Of a stretch of 64,000 bases of DNA, positions 52,897-61,754 are shown piece by piece; the stretch's first letter is position 1, and each line of letters starts with the position of its first letter. The stretch is from Cellulomonas sp. JH27-2 (GTDB lineage: Bacteria; Actinomycetota; Actinomycetes; Actinomycetales; Cellulomonadaceae). A program made the position numbers and the translations under genes. The notes beneath the pieces are model-generated. The model was not told the origin of the DNA. It ran no database searches and saw only the letters and a program-made list of their open reading frames with translations. The stretch is from NCBI RefSeq assembly GCF_014837175.1, contig NZ_JACYFR010000003.1:434001-498000 (forward strand), written 5' to 3'.

Positions 52897-53445
52897 TCAG
52901 CTCGGCGGCACCGGCGGTGTGGTCGGCGGGATGGTCGGCGGGGCAGTCGGGCCGCCGGTGTCGTTGGCGACCGCCGCGTTGGGACGTGCGGCCAGCAGGT
53001 CGCGGATCTCCTGCAGCAGCAGGATGTCCTCGGCGGGAGCCGCGGGCTCGGGCTCCTCACCCTGCTTGCGGCGCGCCGCGAGCGCGTTGAGCGGGAGCAC
53101 GATGAAGAAGTAGATGGCGGCCGCAGTCAGGACGAAGTTCAGGAGCTGCGTGAGGACGACGCCGACCTGGATGGCCTGAACGCCCTTGGCGTCGTCGTCC
53201 CACGTGTAGGGCCCGATGTTCCAGATGTTGTTGAGGTTGGGTTGCCCGAAGATCCAGCCGATCAGTGGGTTGAGCACCGCCTCGACGAACGCGGTGACGA
53301 CCTTGCCGAACGCGGCACCGATCACCACGCCGACGGCGAGGTCGACGACGTTTCCCCGCGCGATGAAGTCCTTGAAGCCCTGTAGCACCTTGCTCACGCC
53401 GCTGAGTCGCGCGCCGACGGCGGTGGTATCGATCGACTTCGTCAC
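52897..53445 (-). CDS. mscL: large-conductance mechanosensitive channel MscL
   Basis: 182 residues from the GTG with GAGGAGG upstream. GFKDFIARGNVVDLAVGVVI then GAAFGKVVTAFVEAVLNPLI is the MscL signature, the second helix is LLNFVLTAAAIYFFIVLPLN, and the C-terminal bundle is DILLLQEIRDLLAAR. Members of the family are usually 130-150 residues; the extra is an N-terminal 16 residues and a Pro/Thr tail (PTAPPTIPPTTPPVP). Releases solutes on osmotic downshock. Confidence 0.95.
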   Translation of the reverse strand: MTKSIDTTAVGARLSGVSKVLQGFKDFIARGNVVDLAVGVVIGAAFGKVVTAFVEAVLNPLIGWIFGQPNLNNIWNIGPYTWDDDAKGVQAIQVGVVLTQLLNFVLTAAAIYFFIVLPLNALAARRKQGEEPEPAAPAEDILLLQEIRDLLAARPNAAVANDTGGPTAPPTIPPTTPPVPPS

Positions 53446-53557
53446 GTGCGCCTCCTCGGTGGCTCTGCTGATGCGTCCCGATCATGGCACGGCCCTTCCG
53501 GCGGCACGAGGGCGCAGAGCACCTCCACCCCCGCTCGGCTCACCTGACTCGCCTCCC

Positions 53558-54256
53558 TCATGGCACGACGACGGCCGAGAGCAGCGCCCCAGCAGACGCA
53601 GCGGCGAGGTCCGCGACCTCGCCGGGCCGGACGGCGAGCAGGACGGGCCTGTCGTCGTCGGAGGCAGACCCGGTGACGCCGGTGATCCCGCCCACCGTGG
53701 TCGCGCCATCCCTACCGCGCGCGGCGGGCGCGGGCAGCACCAGGGCACGTTCGGCGACGACCTTGCCCCGACCACCCTCGGCCGTCGCGGCCAGCACGTC
53801 GACCCGCATGCCGGTGCCGAGCAGCGAGGCCACGGCCGGATCGGCGAGCCTGACCGCGGCGACCACGGTCCCGTCCGGCCCGGCGAGGTCGTCGGGTATC
53901 AGGACCCCGGTGGCCAGCGGCAAGCCGGCTGCCACCGGGACGGCGATGGACCCTCCGACCACCGCGGCGGCGCTGGTGGGGGCGCCGTCGGGGACGAGAG
54001 CGACGGGCATCCGGACGACGGCGACGTCGTCGGCCCGCAGCACGGAACCCGCTGCCAGCACGTGAGCGGCGACCGCCACCGGCACGGTCGGCGGGGGTGC
54101 GGGGCGCGCGGCGTCGGCCGCCACGGACGCGGCGACGCCGACGAACAGCGCGGCGACCAGGAACCTCGTGCGCCACAGGACGGCGCGCACGGTGATCCCC
54201 AGGGGTGCGCGCCGGCGTTCGAGGGGCGGCGGTGCGCCGCCCGCGAAGGTGCTCAT
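53558..54256 (-). CDS. SAF-domain / CpaB-like membrane protein
   Basis: 232 residues. One transmembrane segment at about 30-50 (FLVAALFVGVAASVAADAAR), then a SAF-type start VPVAVAAHVLAAGSVLRADD and VGGSIAVPVAAGLPLATGVL, and a CpaB-like strand region MRVDVLAATAEGG ending with RPVLLAVRPGEVADLAAASA. In type IV (Flp/Tad) pili CpaB/RcpC sits near the secretin, but no tad genes are in this window and actinobacteria lack the secretin, so the role is open. Confidence 0.82.
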   Translation of the reverse strand: MSTFAGGAPPPLERRRAPLGITVRAVLWRTRFLVAALFVGVAASVAADAARPAPPPTVPVAVAAHVLAAGSVLRADDVAVVRMPVALVPDGAPTSAAAVVGGSIAVPVAAGLPLATGVLIPDDLAGPDGTVVAAVRLADPAVASLLGTGMRVDVLAATAEGGRGKVVAERALVLPAPAARGRDGATTVGGITGVTGSASDDDRPVLLAVRPGEVADLAAASAGALLSAVVVP

Positions 54257-54385
54257 GACGGCGACGCTAGGCGCCGTGGCGAGGCCGCAGCGGCCGGGTG
54301 GGCGGATCTGTGGACGAGCGTGCGCCCGGGGTGTGGCTGTGGTCGCGTCGCGCTGAGAGCCCGCCGCCCGACAGCCCGCGGGCCG

Positions 54386-54736
54386 TCAGGCGGAGGCGGC
54401 CGGGGCTGCGGCGGGGGTGCTGCTCGCCGCGGGGGCGGGGGCGGGCGTCGCGGAGGTGGACGAGGTCGACCCGGACGTCGTCGACGTGTCCGACGAGCTC
54501 GACGAAGCCGACGAGCTCGACTCGGCGGGGATCGACGACGACTTCCCCGACCCGGATCCGGCGCGCGCGTCGTTGCGGTAGAAGCCCGAGCCCTTGAACA
54601 CGACGCCCACGGACGAGAACACCTTGCGCAGCCGGCCCTCGCACTCGGGGCAGACCGTCAGGGAGTCGTCGCTGAACGACTGCTGGATGTCGAACGCGTG
54701 GCCGCAGGCGGTGCACGCGTAGGAATAGGTAGGCAC
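54386..54736 (-). CDS. FmdB-family zinc ribbon protein with disordered tail
   Basis: 116 residues from a GTG with GGAG 8 nt upstream. The start PTYSYACTACGHAFDIQQSF then VCPECEGRLRKVFSSVGVVF is the FmdB zinc ribbon (two CxxC pairs), and FKGSGFYRNDARA follows as in the family. The last 55 residues are almost entirely Ser, Ala, Pro and Thr. The Mycobacterium tuberculosis protein at the same genomic position, Rv0991c (Ruc), is a redox-controlled disordered chaperone as I recall; shared position near 5-FTHF cyclo-ligase and galU supports equivalence. Confidence 0.88.
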   Translation of the reverse strand: MPTYSYACTACGHAFDIQQSFSDDSLTVCPECEGRLRKVFSSVGVVFKGSGFYRNDARAGSGSGKSSSIPAESSSSASSSSSDTSTTSGSTSSTSATPAPAPAASSTPAAAPAASA

Positions 54737-54928
54737 GGGCGATCTCCAGGACGGGGGACGCGGCCGGGGCCGCGGGCACTGACGGTGGAACGGGTGCTGC
54801 CGGTGGAACCGACTGGCACTCGCGAGTTCCGAGTGCCAAGCGTAACGGCACAGCGTCGGTGGTTGTTCCGGCGCCCACCACCTGCACGGATCGCCCGCGG
54901 GCAGGCGCCGACGAACTACCCTCGCAGG

Positions 54929-57490
54929 GTGTCTCGCCGCGCAGTCCGCCTCACGCTCCTGTCCGTCGCCATCGTCCTCGTCGTCGCTCTGGTCGCGTCG
55001 GTGGTCGCGGCGGTCGTCGTCGTGCGCCGCCCGCTGCCGCAGACGAGCGGCACGCTGCACCTGGACGGGTTGAGCGCGCCCGTCGTCGTGACGCGCGACG
55101 CCCGCGGGGTCCCGACGATCACCGCGACGACCAGCGCGGACCTGTTCCGCGCGCAGGGCTACGTCGCCGCGCAGGACCGCTTCTTCGAGATGGACTACCG
55201 CCGGCACGTGACGGCGGGGCGGCTCTCGGAGCTGGTGGGCAAGAACGAGGACGCGCTCGAGGCGGACAAGGTGATCCGCACGTTCGGCTGGCGGCGGGTC
55301 GCGCAGCAGGAGTGGTCGATCATCGCGCCCGAGACGAAGGCGGCGCTGCAGGCGTACGCCGACGGCGTCAACGCGTACCTGGCGGGCAAGGCGCCCTCGC
55401 AGATCGCCGTCGAGTACACGGTCCTGGGCCTGCAGGTGGACGTCGACGCGCCCGAGCCGTGGGACCCGGTGGACTCGCTCGCGTGGCTCAAGGCGATGGC
55501 CTGGGACCTGCGCGGCAACTACGACGACGAGCTCTCGCGCGCCCGGACGTTCACGTCGGTGGGCGACGTGGACAAGGTCGACGAGCTGTTCCCGCCCTAC
55601 CCGCAGGACCTGAACGCCCCCATCCTGAGCAAGGCCGAGGCGAGCCCGAGCGCGACGGCGACCGCCGCCGAGCTGCCGCTCGACCTGAAGGACGCGGACC
55701 TGCAGCGTGCCATCGACTCGGCCAACAAGGCGCTCGACGCGGTCCCGCACCTGGTCGGCGACGGGGAGGGCGTCGGGTCCAACTCGTGGGTGGTCGCCGG
55801 TGCGCACACGACGTCCGGCAAGCCGCTGCTCGCGAACGACCCGCACCTGTCCATCTCGGCGCCCGGCATCTGGCAGCAGATCGGCCTGCGGTGCGCACAG
55901 GTGAGCGAGGCGTGCCCCTACGACGTGAGCGGGTTCTCCTTCGCGGCCATGCCCGGCGTCGTCATCGGGCACAACGACGAGCTCGCGTGGGGCCTGACCA
56001 ACCTGGGCGCCGACGTCACGGACTTCTTCATGGAGCGGACCAACGGTGACGTGGTCCAGCGCGACGACGGCACGGAACCGATGACGGTCAGGTCCGAGAC
56101 GATCAAGGTCAACGGCGGCGCCGACGTCACCATCACCGTGCGTGCGACCCGGCACGGCCCGATCATCTCGGATGTCATGGACGACGTCTCCGCGCTCGGT
56201 GACGCCCCCGGGCCCGACGGGACCTACTCCCACGCCTACGCCGTGTCGCTCGCCTGGACCGCGCTGGCGCCGGGCCACACGGCGGACGCCCTGCTCGCGA
56301 TCGACGTGGCGCACAGCGCGTCGGACATCGCCCGTGTGGGGCGCCTCCTGGAGGTGCCGTCGCAGAACATCGTGTTCGCGACGACGGACGGGCACATCGG
56401 CTACCAGGCCCCCGGTCGCATCCCGGTGCGGGCCAAGATCCAGGGCGCGGTGCCATCGGACGGGACGTGGCCGCGGCCGGGCTGGGACAGCTCGTACGAC
56501 TGGCAGGGGTACGTCGACCCGAGCGACATGCCGCACGCGCTCGACCCCGACGACGGCATCATCGTCGCCGCGAACCAGCAGGTCACGCCGCGCGGGACCG
56601 GCCCTTTCCTGACGTCGGACTGGGACTACGGCTACCGCAGCCAGCGAATCGCCGACCTGCTGGCCGCCAGGACGAAGGACGGCGGCAAGCTCGACGTCGC
56701 CGACATGGGTGCGCTCCAGAACGACAAGCACAACCCGTACGCGGACGTCCTCGTCCCGGAGCTGCTCAAGCAGAACATCCCCGACGCGTTCGACGCCGAC
56801 GGCCAGCGGCTGCTGCGCACGTGGGACCGCAGCTCGGACGCCGATTCCCCGGCCGCTGCGTACTTCGCCGCGGTCTGGCGGAACATCCTGCGCACGACGT
56901 TCGACGACGACCTGCCGGACAGCGAGTCGCCCACCGGAGACTCCCGCTGGCTCGAGGTCGTCCGCACCATGCTCGACGAGCCGAGCTCGCCGTGGTGGGA
57001 CGACCGCACCACACCGGGCCTGGTGGAGGGGCGCGACGAGATCCTCACGCGCGCCATGATCTCCGCGCGCCGCCAGCTCACTGCGACCCTGGGGCGCAAC
57101 CCGCAGGACTGGTCGTGGGGCAAGCTGCACGACGCCGCGCCCGAGCACGCCGTGCTCGGCGGTGACTCGGTGCCTGCCCTGGTGCGTGAGCTGGTCAACC
57201 CCGCACCGATCGCGGTGGGCGGCGGGTCGTCGCACGTCGACGCCACCGCGTGGGACGCGAGCGAAGACAGCTACGACGTGACGTCCGCACCGTCCATGCG
57301 GATGGTCGTGGACCTGGGGGACCTGGACTCGTCGACGTGGGTCAACCTCACGGGCTCGTCGGGCCACCCGGGCAGCAAGCACTACACGGACCAGTTCTCC
57401 GCGTGGGCGCACGGGACCACGTTCCCCTGGCCGTTCAGCGCGGCGGGCGTCGCTGCCGACGCGCACGACCGGCTGACGCTGACGCCCTGA
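54929..57490 (+). CDS. penicillin acylase family protein (Ntn hydrolase)
   Basis: 853 residues from GTG. N-terminal transmembrane or signal segment (LTLLSVAIVLVVALVASVVA). The precursor layout of penicillin/AHL acylases is seen: alpha-chain start GVPTITATTSADLFRAQGYV then RFFEMDYRRHVTAGRLSELV, then the autoprocessing site GEGVGSNSWVV, whose Ser (about residue 284) becomes the beta-chain nucleophile, followed by LLANDPHLSISAPGIWQQ. C-terminal HPGSKHYTDQFSAWA is typical. Acts on amide bonds of acylated substrates, location extracytoplasmic. An upstream frame extension is chance. Confidence 0.92.
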   Translation: MSRRAVRLTLLSVAIVLVVALVASVVAAVVVVRRPLPQTSGTLHLDGLSAPVVVTRDARGVPTITATTSADLFRAQGYVAAQDRFFEMDYRRHVTAGRLSELVGKNEDALEADKVIRTFGWRRVAQQEWSIIAPETKAALQAYADGVNAYLAGKAPSQIAVEYTVLGLQVDVDAPEPWDPVDSLAWLKAMAWDLRGNYDDELSRARTFTSVGDVDKVDELFPPYPQDLNAPILSKAEASPSATATAAELPLDLKDADLQRAIDSANKALDAVPHLVGDGEGVGSNSWVVAGAHTTSGKPLLANDPHLSISAPGIWQQIGLRCAQVSEACPYDVSGFSFAAMPGVVIGHNDELAWGLTNLGADVTDFFMERTNGDVVQRDDGTEPMTVRSETIKVNGGADVTITVRATRHGPIISDVMDDVSALGDAPGPDGTYSHAYAVSLAWTALAPGHTADALLAIDVAHSASDIARVGRLLEVPSQNIVFATTDGHIGYQAPGRIPVRAKIQGAVPSDGTWPRPGWDSSYDWQGYVDPSDMPHALDPDDGIIVAANQQVTPRGTGPFLTSDWDYGYRSQRIADLLAARTKDGGKLDVADMGALQNDKHNPYADVLVPELLKQNIPDAFDADGQRLLRTWDRSSDADSPAAAYFAAVWRNILRTTFDDDLPDSESPTGDSRWLEVVRTMLDEPSSPWWDDRTTPGLVEGRDEILTRAMISARRQLTATLGRNPQDWSWGKLHDAAPEHAVLGGDSVPALVRELVNPAPIAVGGGSSHVDATAWDASEDSYDVTSAPSMRMVVDLGDLDSSTWVNLTGSSGHPGSKHYTDQFSAWAHGTTFPWPFSAAGVAADAHDRLTLTP

Positions 57491-57500
57491 CGGCGCCCGA

Positions 57501-57522
57501 CGGGCTGACGAAGGTCAGCCCG
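57501..57522. terminator. bidirectional stem-loop between convergent genes
   Basis: CGGGCTGAC/GTCAGCCCG, 9 bp with a 4-nt loop, in the 24-bp gap and overlapping the stop codon of the cyclo-ligase gene. Confidence 0.55.
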
Positions 57523-58153
57523 CGATCGGCTGCCAGCCCTCGGGCGTCGCGACGATGTCCACGGTCCGGTCGTGCGGCTCGCGCGGCAGCGGGTGGACGG
57601 TCGCGTCGTAGAGCTCCTCGGGGAACACGACGGCGACGACGGGTGCGCCGGGCCGGGCGTGCTCGAGCGCGCGGTCGTACCAGCCGCCGCCCTGGCCGAG
57701 CCGGGCGCCCGCGGTGTCGACGGCGAGGGCCGGTGCGACGATCACGTCGGCCTCCGCCAGCGCCTCGGCGCCCAGGGTGGGCCCGCCGGGCTCGGGCGGC
57801 CGGCCCGGGGCGCGTTCGCGCAGGTCGTCGGCCCCGCCGTACTCGGCCCAGTCGCGCTGCAGGCCGGAGCCCAGCACGGGCAGGAGCAGGCGGACGCCGC
57901 GCTCCGCGAGCCGGTCGAGCAGGACCGTGGTGCCGGGCTCGGCGGGCCGGGCCGCGTAGACGGACACGCAGCGGGCCTCGGCGACGGCCGGGATGGAGGT
58001 CACGACGTCGGCCAGGTGCTCCGCGGCCTCGTCGCGCAGCCGGTGCGAGCGCGTGCTGCGGGCCGCGCGGATGGCCTTGCGCAGCCGGTCCTTGACGTCC
58101 TCGACCTCGTCGCCCTCGGAGGCGTGCGGATACGGCTGGGCGGCGCTGCTCAT
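57515..58153 (-). CDS. 5-formyltetrahydrofolate cyclo-ligase
   Basis: 212 residues. DRLRKAIRAARSTRSHRLRD is the N-terminal RKxxxxR motif that binds ATP phosphate; ALAVDTAGARLGQGGGWYDR is the family signature GxGxGYYDR with a W replacing the first Y. Makes 5,10-methenyl-THF from 5-formyl-THF using ATP. Divergent from the galU-like gene, as in M. tuberculosis Rv0992c-galU. Confidence 0.92.
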   Translation of the reverse strand: MSSAAQPYPHASEGDEVEDVKDRLRKAIRAARSTRSHRLRDEAAEHLADVVTSIPAVAEARCVSVYAARPAEPGTTVLLDRLAERGVRLLLPVLGSGLQRDWAEYGGADDLRERAPGRPPEPGGPTLGAEALAEADVIVAPALAVDTAGARLGQGGGWYDRALEHARPGAPVVAVVFPEELYDATVHPLPREPHDRTVDIVATPEGWQPIAG

Positions 58154-58335
58154 GGGTCCAGTGTCGCAAAGTTCGGACCGCGGGCGGGGCGACGGTGGCC
58201 CATCGTGAACGGTTCGTGACCATTTGCCGCCTTCCGCTCGTCGGGCGACGTCCTGACCTGCGCAGATGCGCCGCCGCCTCGTCGCGTGACCCACACCACA
58301 GCCCGCGGGCCGCGGCCCGCACCTAGCATCGGCTC

Positions 58336-59724
58336 ATGAGCGCCGACGGACTCGCACAGGCCCGACGCAAGATGATCGACGGGGGTGTCCACCCCACCGC
58401 CGTCGACGTGTTCTCCCGCTTCTACGGGCTCCTGGAGTCCGGAGAGACGGGGGTCATCCCGGAGGGTGACGTCTCGCCGCTGACGGACGTGACCCACCTG
58501 GACGACGTGGACGTGCCCGACGACGACGCCCGCGATGCGCTCGCCGCGACCGCGGTGATCAAGCTCAACGGCGGCCTGGGCACGTCCATGGGCATGGACC
58601 GCGCCAAGTCGCTGCTGCGGGTGCGCGACGACAAGACGTTCCTGGACGTCATCGCCCAGCAGGTGCTCGCGGCCCGCGGAGCGACGGGCGCCCGGCTCCC
58701 GCTCGTCCTCATGAACAGCTTCCGCACGCGCGACGACACGCTGTCCGCGCTCGAGGCCTACCCGGACCTGGCGGTCGAGGGGCTGCCGCTCGACTTCGTG
58801 CAGAACCGCGAGCCCAAGCTGCGGGCCGACGACCTGACGCCGGTCGAGTGGCCGGCCGACCCCGACCTCGAGTGGTGCCCGCCCGGTCACGGCGACCTCT
58901 ACACGGCGCTGCACGCGTCGGGTGTGCTGCAGGCGCTGCTCGACGCCGGCTTCCGGTACGCGACGGTCTCCAACTCCGACAACCTCGGTGCCGCGCCCGA
59001 CGCGCGGATCGCCGGCTGGTTCGCCGCCTCCGGCGCCCCGTTCGGGGCCGAGGTCGCGCGCCGGACCCCGTCGGACCGCAAGGGCGGCCACCTGGTGGTG
59101 CGCCGCTCGGACGGCCGGATCGTGCTCCGCGAGACGGCGCAGACGCTGCCGCAGGACGCCGACGCGGCCTCCGACATCAGCCGGCACCTGTACTTCAACA
59201 CCAACAACCTGTGGCTCGACCTGCGGGCGGTGGCCGACGAGCTCGCGCGCACCGACGGCGTCCTGGAGCTGCCGCTCATCCGCAACGACAAGACGGTCGA
59301 CCCGAGCGACAGGTCGTCGACCAAGGTGATCCAGATCGAGTCGGCGATGGGTGCCGCGATCGAGGTGTTCGAGGGGGCCGCGGTCCTGGAGATCGACCGG
59401 TCGCGGTTCCTGCCGGTCAAGACGACCAACGACCTGCTGGTGCTGCGCTCGGACGTGTACCGGCTCGACGACGACGGCCGGCTGACCGCGCAGGTGGACG
59501 CGCCCTTCGTCGACCTGGATGACGAGCACTACAAGACGATCGCCGCGTTCGACGAGCGTGTGCCCGCCACGCCGTCGCTCGTCGGCGCGTCGTCGCTGCG
59601 CGTGCGGGGCGACTGGACGTTCGGCGCCGACGTCGAGGTCACGGGCGATGCCGTGCTCGACGACCCCGGCGAGGCGGCACAGGTGCCCGACGGTGCGACC
59701 GTCGGCCCGGACGGCATCGCCTGA
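58336..59724 (+). CDS. UTP-glucose-1-phosphate uridylyltransferase (eukaryotic-type UDPGP family)
   Basis: 462 residues. LNGGLGTSMGMDRAKSLL is the nucleotide-binding start of the UDPGP family, followed by VLMNSFRTRDDTLSAL, WCPPGHGDLYTALHASGVL and ATVSNSDNLGA. The catalytic K is in the KGGHLVVRRSDG/KTVDPSD region. A C-terminal left-handed beta-helix is suggested by LVGASSLRVRGDWTFGADVE. Makes UDP-glucose for cell-wall and storage glycans. The eukaryotic UDPGP type, unlike the bacterial GalU fold, is typical of bifidobacteria, Cellulomonas and relatives. Starts the set that includes glp and glpR. Confidence 0.93.
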   Translation: MSADGLAQARRKMIDGGVHPTAVDVFSRFYGLLESGETGVIPEGDVSPLTDVTHLDDVDVPDDDARDALAATAVIKLNGGLGTSMGMDRAKSLLRVRDDKTFLDVIAQQVLAARGATGARLPLVLMNSFRTRDDTLSALEAYPDLAVEGLPLDFVQNREPKLRADDLTPVEWPADPDLEWCPPGHGDLYTALHASGVLQALLDAGFRYATVSNSDNLGAAPDARIAGWFAASGAPFGAEVARRTPSDRKGGHLVVRRSDGRIVLRETAQTLPQDADAASDISRHLYFNTNNLWLDLRAVADELARTDGVLELPLIRNDKTVDPSDRSSTKVIQIESAMGAAIEVFEGAAVLEIDRSRFLPVKTTNDLLVLRSDVYRLDDDGRLTAQVDAPFVDLDDEHYKTIAAFDERVPATPSLVGASSLRVRGDWTFGADVEVTGDAVLDDPGEAAQVPDGATVGPDGIA

Positions 59725-59849
59725 CCGATCCCCGCTGACCGGACGGACCGGGAGGTTTCGGACCCGACGGTCCGCGCAGGTCGGGCATGGGCGCCCGTCC
59801 CGGCGCGGCCGGTTCCGTGCCGGGGGGCCGGGCGGGGCACAATGCGCGC

Positions 59850-61085
59850 ATGAGATCGGTGCAGGACCACCTGGCGACCGTGCTGGCCGCCGTCGGCCCG
59901 GTGGCGCCCATCGACGTCGCGCTGAGGGACGCGTCGGGCTGCATCCTCGCCCACGACCTGGTGGCGCCGCACGACCTGCCGCGGGTGGCGGTCGCGACGC
60001 GGGACGGCTACGCGGTCGCGGCCCACGAGACGGCGTACCAGGCGACGACGGCCGAGACGACCCTGCCCGTCGCGCACGACGTCCGCCCCGGCCAGGGCGG
60101 CCCGCTGCGGCTGGTCCCGGGACAGTCGGTCCGGGTCGCGTCAGGAGCGCCCGTCCCGCTGGGTGCGGACGCCGTCGTGCCCGTGGAGGAGACGGACCGC
60201 GGCACGGCCCGCGTCACGCTGCAGCGGGCGGCGGTTGCCGGTCAGCACGTCCGCGCGGCGGGTTCCGACGTCGCCGCCGGTGACGTCGTGCTCGCGTCGG
60301 GCACCCGCCTGGGCGCCCGCCAGCTCGCGATCGCGGCGTCGCTCGGCTTCGGCCGGCTGCACGTGCACCCGACGCCGCGCGTCGTGCTGATCTCCGTCGG
60401 TGACGAGCTCGTCGAGCCCGGTGCCCGCGGGGCCGACGAGGGTGCGGTGTTCGAGGCGGACGGGCACGCGCTCGAGGCCGCCGTCCGCGACGCCGGCGCC
60501 CAGGCCGTGCGGGTGGCGATCCAGGGCGACGACCGCGTCCTGCTGCGCGAGGCGCTCGAGGACCAGCTGGTGCGCGCCGACCTCGTCGTCATCTGCGGCG
60601 GACTGTCCGAGCTGGTGCACGACACGGTGAAGGACGTCCTGGCCCCGCTCGGCACGGTGCGCCTCGACCAGGTCGCCATGACGCCGGGCACACGGCACGG
60701 GTTCGGCACCGTCGGCTCCGACCTGGGCCGCGACCGCGAGGTGCCGATCTTCGCGCTGCAGGGCCACCCCGTGGCGGCGCAGGTGTCGTTCGAGGTGTTC
60801 GTCCGTCCGGCGCTGCGGTCCATGGCCGGCCACGCGGACGTGTTCCGTCCGTCGGTCGCGGCGCAGGCGACGGCGGGCTGGTCCTCGCCCCCCGGGCTGC
60901 GGCAGTTCGTGCCCGCGCTCGTCCTCGGGACGCCCGACGAGGGTTACCGCGTGACGCCCGTCGGCGACCCCGCCGCGCCGGGCATCAGCGCGCTCGCGCA
61001 GGCCAACGCGCTGGCCGTCGTCGGCGAGCAGGACCTGGCCGTGCGCGCCGGCCAGACCGTCCACTGCCTGGTGCTGGAGGGCTGA
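59850..61085 (+). CDS. glp: gephyrin-like molybdotransferase Glp (MoeA family)
   Basis: 411 residues. MoeA four-domain architecture: RSVQDHLATVLAAVGPVAPI, HDLPRVAVATRDGYAVAAHE, AVVPVEETDRGTARVTLQR, PRVVLISVGDELVEPGARGA, DLVVICGGLSELVHDTVKDV and FALQGHPVAAQVSFEVFVRP. In Corynebacterium a MoeA paralogue in this exact neighbourhood (glp next to glpR) binds FtsZ and the membrane receptor GlpR and acts in cell division, so I call it Glp rather than a molybdenum cofactor enzyme. No other moeA/mog/mob genes are near. It overlaps the next gene TGATG. Confidence 0.88.
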   Translation: MRSVQDHLATVLAAVGPVAPIDVALRDASGCILAHDLVAPHDLPRVAVATRDGYAVAAHETAYQATTAETTLPVAHDVRPGQGGPLRLVPGQSVRVASGAPVPLGADAVVPVEETDRGTARVTLQRAAVAGQHVRAAGSDVAAGDVVLASGTRLGARQLAIAASLGFGRLHVHPTPRVVLISVGDELVEPGARGADEGAVFEADGHALEAAVRDAGAQAVRVAIQGDDRVLLREALEDQLVRADLVVICGGLSELVHDTVKDVLAPLGTVRLDQVAMTPGTRHGFGTVGSDLGRDREVPIFALQGHPVAAQVSFEVFVRPALRSMAGHADVFRPSVAAQATAGWSSPPGLRQFVPALVLGTPDEGYRVTPVGDPAAPGISALAQANALAVVGEQDLAVRAGQTVHCLVLEG

Positions 61086-61687
61086 TGGCGCCCGGTTGGC
61101 CCGCGACGCTCGTCGACGGCGACGTCCGCCTGCGTCCCCTCCACCGGCGCGACCAGAACGCGTGGATGCTGCTGCGCGCCACCAACGCCGCGTGGCTCGA
61201 GCCGTGGGACGCCACGAGCCCGGTCCCGCAGGAGGGGCCGCGCCCGTCGTTCTCGTCGTTCGTGCGCATCCTTGCCGGCCAGGCGCGCGCGGGGACGTCG
61301 CTCCCGTTCGCGGTGGAATACCGCGGCAACCTCGTCGGGCAGCTCACCGTCTCCTCCATCACGTACGGCTCGCTGCGCTCGGCGAGCGTCGGGTACTGGG
61401 TCTCGCAGCACGTGGCCGGCAGGGGGATCATCCCGACGGCCGTCGCCCTGGCGACCGACCACTGCTTCACCGAGCTGGGCCTGCACCGCATCGAGATCAA
61501 CATCCGCCCCGAGAACACGCCGTCGCTGCGGGTCGTCCGCAAGCTCGGGCTGCGCGACGAGGGGCTGCGCGAGCGCTTCCTGCACATCGGCGACGAGTGG
61601 TGCGACCACCGGACGTTCGCCATCACCACCGAAGAGGTCCCGGACGGGCTGCTGGCCCGGTGGAAGGCCTCGCGCAGCGGCGTCTGA
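61085..61687 (+). CDS. GNAT acetyltransferase, RimJ/RimL-like
   Basis: 200 residues, start ATG overlapping the glp stop. VRLRPLHRRDQNAWMLLRAT is the RimJ-type N-terminus, ASVGYWVSQHVAGRGIIPTA carries the GNAT acetyl-CoA pyrophosphate loop Q/RxxGxG/A region, and LHRIEINIRPENTPSLRVVR then KLGLRDEGLRERFL finishes the fold. Possible N-terminal acetylation of a ribosomal or other protein; substrate is not known. The order galU, glp, rimJ, glpR is conserved in actinobacteria. Confidence 0.92.
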   Translation: MAPGWPATLVDGDVRLRPLHRRDQNAWMLLRATNAAWLEPWDATSPVPQEGPRPSFSSFVRILAGQARAGTSLPFAVEYRGNLVGQLTVSSITYGSLRSASVGYWVSQHVAGRGIIPTAVALATDHCFTELGLHRIEINIRPENTPSLRVVRKLGLRDEGLRERFLHIGDEWCDHRTFAITTEEVPDGLLARWKASRSGV

Positions 61688-61754
61688 CCTGCTCGTCGGG
61701 CGACACGCCGCCAGGCTCCGCCCGGCGGGGCCCCGCGCGTCCTACCGTCGGTCC

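Noticed and set aside
53216..54928. N-terminal extension of the penicillin acylase gene
   Set aside because: Runs antisense through mscL and the SAF and FmdB genes; the GTG at 54929 begins a proper signal segment.
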